Shown here piece by piece: positions 61,660-64,000 of a DNA stretch of 64,000 nucleotides (within the stretch, counting starts at the first letter, position 1; the number at the start of each line of letters is the position of its first letter). Below the pieces are notes generated by a model that had not been told where the DNA came from, ran no database searches, and saw nothing but the letters and a program-made list of their open reading frames with translations. The DNA is taken from positions 1 through 64,000 of the forward strand of contig CAZKYI010000010.1 in assembly GCA_964557005.1 (NCBI GenBank), given 5' to 3'. This stretch comes from JBECKS01 sp964557005 (GTDB lineage: Bacteria > Pseudomonadota > Gammaproteobacteria > Pseudomonadales > JBECKS01). Made by a program: the position numbers and the translations under genes.

Positions 61660-62148
61660 ATGGCCACACAATGCAGAGAAGAAGGCATCGGCTTTCTGGA
61701 AACCGCGCCTGAAAAAATCATCAATGTTGTAGAAATTGCTGCTTCCCCCGAAGCTATTTTCAAGGTGTTTGAAGATGGCCCATCCTGGACTCAATGGTTT
61801 AAAGGTATTACCGATGTCGAATGGACAAGCCCGAAACCTTATGGCGCAGGCACAACACGCACAGTTAGCCTTGGCTTGCTGAAAGTGTGGGAATATTTTT
61901 TTATTTGGGAAGCTAACAAACGTTTCTCCTTTTATTTCACTCAAACCAGCCTGCCCTTTGTCAAAGCTCTGGTTGAAGATTATCAACTCGAAAAAATTGA
62001 CGAACAGACCACACGCTTTACCTATACCGTTGCCTATGAACCGAGTCTGGCTCTTAGACTTTCTGGCCCCATTGGAAAAGCTGCATTACGAAGAAACTTC
62101 GGACGTGCTGCAAAAAATCTGGTGAAGTTCATGGAACAAAAAGACTGA
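61660..62148 (+). CDS. SRPBCC (START-like) family protein
   Basis: A 162-residue protein from ATG 61660, with GGAGA just upstream; the preceding TTG extends the frame by four codons but lacks a good site. The helix-grip SRPBCC fold begins INVVEIAASPEAIFKVFEDG, then SWTQWFKGITDVEWT and AGTTRTVSLGLLKVWEYF, with a C-terminal helix (AALRRNFGRAAKNLVKFM). It is probably a polyketide-cyclase/START-like lipid-binding protein. It is 5 bp upstream of the YejM-like gene. Confidence 0.85.
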   Translation: MATQCREEGIGFLETAPEKIINVVEIAASPEAIFKVFEDGPSWTQWFKGITDVEWTSPKPYGAGTTRTVSLGLLKVWEYFFIWEANKRFSFYFTQTSLPFVKALVEDYQLEKIDEQTTRFTYTVAYEPSLALRLSGPIGKAALRRNFGRAAKNLVKFMEQKD

Positions 62149-62153
62149 ACAGA

Positions 62154-64000
62154 ATGACCAAACTTTCGCCTGTTACCTGTTGGTATATTTTAATTTGTTT
62201 TGTTAATGGCCTGGTCTCTTCGTTTTTATGTCTGAATAACTTCCCCGAAGCAGCATTATTCTGGTCGATACAAAGTGCTTTATTTGCATTCTCTGCAAGC
62301 TTCGCTCATTTTTTCTTTCTGTTTTTGCTGGTCGGCTTTCCGTTCTGGCTTGCAATAAAGTTCAGTCCTTACAAAAAAAGTTTTGCTTACCTGTTATTAC
62401 TCAGCAATATATTGCTGGTTATTCTGGTTTACCTCGATACACGGATTTTTGAACTCTACAAATTCCATATCAATGGTATGGTTATTGAACTGATTACCGG
62501 TGGCGCACTTCAGGATAACCTGTCATTCGATGCACTGGTCTGGTTTCTATTTCTGGCGATTGCACTGCTTTTAATCGCTGTTGAAACATTGGCTTCCATA
62601 TTTATTTTCAAATTTTCCGAAACCAACAAGAACACCTCTTTTTTAGCGCTATTGGTGCTCGGCACCTTGCTGTGTGCATCTTTACTCAGTCAGGGGATTT
62701 ATATCTGGAGCGATGCCAAAGGCGACATCACCATTATCAGTCTCAAACGCTACATTCCGTGGGCACAAACTGTTACCGCAAAGCGAAAACTGAGAGAGCT
62801 GGGAATAGAAGTGCGCATTAACAATGAACAGAATCTCTCCTACGGAATCAGTACGCTTTCCTATCCAAAAAATGATTTAACCTGCTCCCCTGAACAAAAC
62901 TACAACCTGCTCATGCTGGTTGTAGATTCCCTGCGCGCAGATATGCTGAGTTCAGAAATCATGCCAAACACCTGGGAGCTTGCCCAAAAAAGTCATCTGT
63001 ATCTTGAACACTCCAGCCTTGCCAATTCCACACGCTTCGGAATATTCACGCTCATGTATGGCCTGCCCGGAAATTATTGGCACAGTATGTTGGGCGTACA
63101 ACAAGGAAGTGTCTTTGTAAATGAACTGGACAAGCAAGGCTTTCAATTTATGCTTCATAGTGCTGCGCCACTGTACAGCCCCGAATTCGACAGAACCGTA
63201 TTTGCACAAACCAAACAATATATTAACCCTGCACCTGAAAAAACCAGTTCACATGGAAAAGATAGCAGCATTAACGCTGCTATTATCAAAAACCTTAAAA
63301 CATTCAAAACCGAAGATACAGGTAAACCGTTTTTTGGTTTCGTGTTTTATGATTCACCCCACTCTTATTCTTACCCGAAAAATTTTAAAGAGCCGTTCCA
63401 GCCAAGCTGGAAAAAAATCAACTATCTGGAGCTGAATAACAATTTTAATCCTGAGCCTTTTCTGAATCGTTATAAAAATTCGGCAGCCTTTACCGATTCA
63501 CTATTAGGGGAAGTTTATCAACAGCTTGAAGCCCTGGATTTAATGAACAACACAATCATTGTGTTCACCAGCGATCATGGCCAGGAATTCAATGAAACCA
63601 AAAAGAATTTCTGGGGACATAACGGGAATTTCTCAAGTTGGCAAACACAGGTTCCCTTCCTGATTTACTGGCCAGAATCTCACCCGTTACATGGGAAAAA
63701 TATTTTTTCACACCAAACAGCGCATATCGATGTTGTACCAACACTGATGACCGAATTGTTACAATGCACCAATCCCATCAAGGACTACGCTCTCGGATTG
63801 AATTTGTATGATTCAAGTAACAACTATGATCGCCCTCTGCTGATGGAAAGCTGGTCAAAGCGTGCCATTGTTGGCAAGGATTATATTATGGTGTCCCATG
63901 ATGCAGGAGGGAAAGAAATGCTGAATCGGGACTATTCACCAAAAGAAAACTTCAACGCACCTGACAAGGATTTTTCTGCCATTCTGAAGCAGATGTCCGC
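62154..64000 (+). CDS. YejM/LapC-like sulfatase-family membrane protein (3' partial)
   Basis: An open frame from ATG 62154 running off the window end (over 615 codons). Five TM helices (about 10-180; DUF3413 region with FELYKFHINGMVIELIT and QGIYIWSDAKG) precede a periplasmic sulfatase fold (from about 250). E. coli YejM (PbgA/LapC) tunes LpxC through LapB and has lost its metal site. This protein keeps Asp258 (VVDSL), Thr293 (NSTRFG) and Asp474-His475 (TSDHGQEF), the usual metal and nucleophile positions. It may therefore be catalytic. It follows the SRPBCC gene by 5 bp. Confidence 0.87.
   Translation, partial: MTKLSPVTCWYILICFVNGLVSSFLCLNNFPEAALFWSIQSALFAFSASFAHFFFLFLLVGFPFWLAIKFSPYKKSFAYLLLLSNILLVILVYLDTRIFELYKFHINGMVIELITGGALQDNLSFDALVWFLFLAIALLLIAVETLASIFIFKFSETNKNTSFLALLVLGTLLCASLLSQGIYIWSDAKGDITIISLKRYIPWAQTVTAKRKLRELGIEVRINNEQNLSYGISTLSYPKNDLTCSPEQNYNLLMLVVDSLRADMLSSEIMPNTWELAQKSHLYLEHSSLANSTRFGIFTLMYGLPGNYWHSMLGVQQGSVFVNELDKQGFQFMLHSAAPLYSPEFDRTVFAQTKQYINPAPEKTSSHGKDSSINAAIIKNLKTFKTEDTGKPFFGFVFYDSPHSYSYPKNFKEPFQPSWKKINYLELNNNFNPEPFLNRYKNSAAFTDSLLGEVYQQLEALDLMNNTIIVFTSDHGQEFNETKKNFWGHNGNFSSWQTQVPFLIYWPESHPLHGKNIFSHQTAHIDVVPTLMTELLQCTNPIKDYALGLNLYDSSNNYDRPLLMESWSKRAIVGKDYIMVSHDAGGKEMLNRDYSPKENFNAPDKDFSAILKQMS

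Noticed and set aside
1..64000. Mobile elements, prophage, CRISPR arrays, toxin-antitoxin or defence islands
   Set aside because: I looked for transposase, integrase, phage, Cas and restriction motifs and for regularly spaced repeats and saw none.

Overview
This window is the chromosome of a Gram-negative, aerobic gammaproteobacterium. The signs are an Lpt LPS-export operon beside ibaG-murA-hisGDC, the order pssA<-ilvC<-ilvH<-ilvI, a cbb3 oxidase operon, TonB/ExbBD and a YejM-like envelope protein. The gene order resembles Pseudomonadales/Cellvibrionales-type marine gammaproteobacteria; the species cannot be fixed from the sequence alone. I see no insertion sequences, prophage, CRISPR array or rRNA genes.

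Layout. 1-14.1 kb is conserved housekeeping: branched-chain amino acid and phosphatidylserine synthesis on the minus strand, two unknown exported proteins on the plus strand, then hisC-hisD-hisG-murA-ibaG-mlaC on the minus strand, divergent from kdsC-lptCA-lptB. Two things stand out. LptC and LptA are one continuous polypeptide, and mlaC stands without mlaFED or mlaB. 14.2-21.9 kb is a respiration and nitric-oxide module: ccoNOQP, an unlisted 57-residue membrane gene, ccoI, ccoS, an NsrR-type regulator and NnrS, with two near-identical NsrR-like palindromes. 22-28.4 kb holds a DUF2236 protein, a MaoC hydratase, a Fur-box-preceded exbB-exbD-exbD-tonB operon, ferredoxin-NADP reductase, a DUF2804 protein and a GDT1-type transporter. 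28.4-31.4 kb carries two translationally coupled six-TM class III nucleotide cyclases. Their catalytic residues are lost in a complementary way, so only a heterodimer should form an active site.

31.5-51.4 kb is an accessory lipid or isoprenoid catabolism region. It has a fused acyl-CoA dehydrogenase, a 2-OG oxygenase-like protein, an exported esterase, two short-chain dehydrogenases, a CMD-family protein, an epoxide-hydrolase-like enzyme, a PF10118 metalloprotein, an AraC regulator and a K+ channel. These are followed by a TetR-controlled atuA-hydratase-biotin carboxylase-carboxyltransferase-ACAD-ACAD operon that ends at a clear terminator. 51.5-55.2 kb holds a lipoprotein and two overlapping DUF2236 genes divergent from a TetR regulator. 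55.2-64 kb holds tRNA-Met(CAT), MscS, a DUF481 outer-membrane protein, two very large AsmA/DUF748-type proteins, an SRPBCC protein and a YejM/LapC-like protein cut by the window edge.

How the parts may work together. The atu-type carboxylation pathway, the two ACAD systems and the three DUF2236 haem proteins (a family that cleaves isoprenoid double bonds) suggest catabolism of branched isoprenoid or sterol-like lipids. The Lpt, MlaC, AsmA-like and YejM-like genes serve outer-membrane lipid homeostasis. NsrR probably couples cbb3 respiration and NnrS to nitric oxide.
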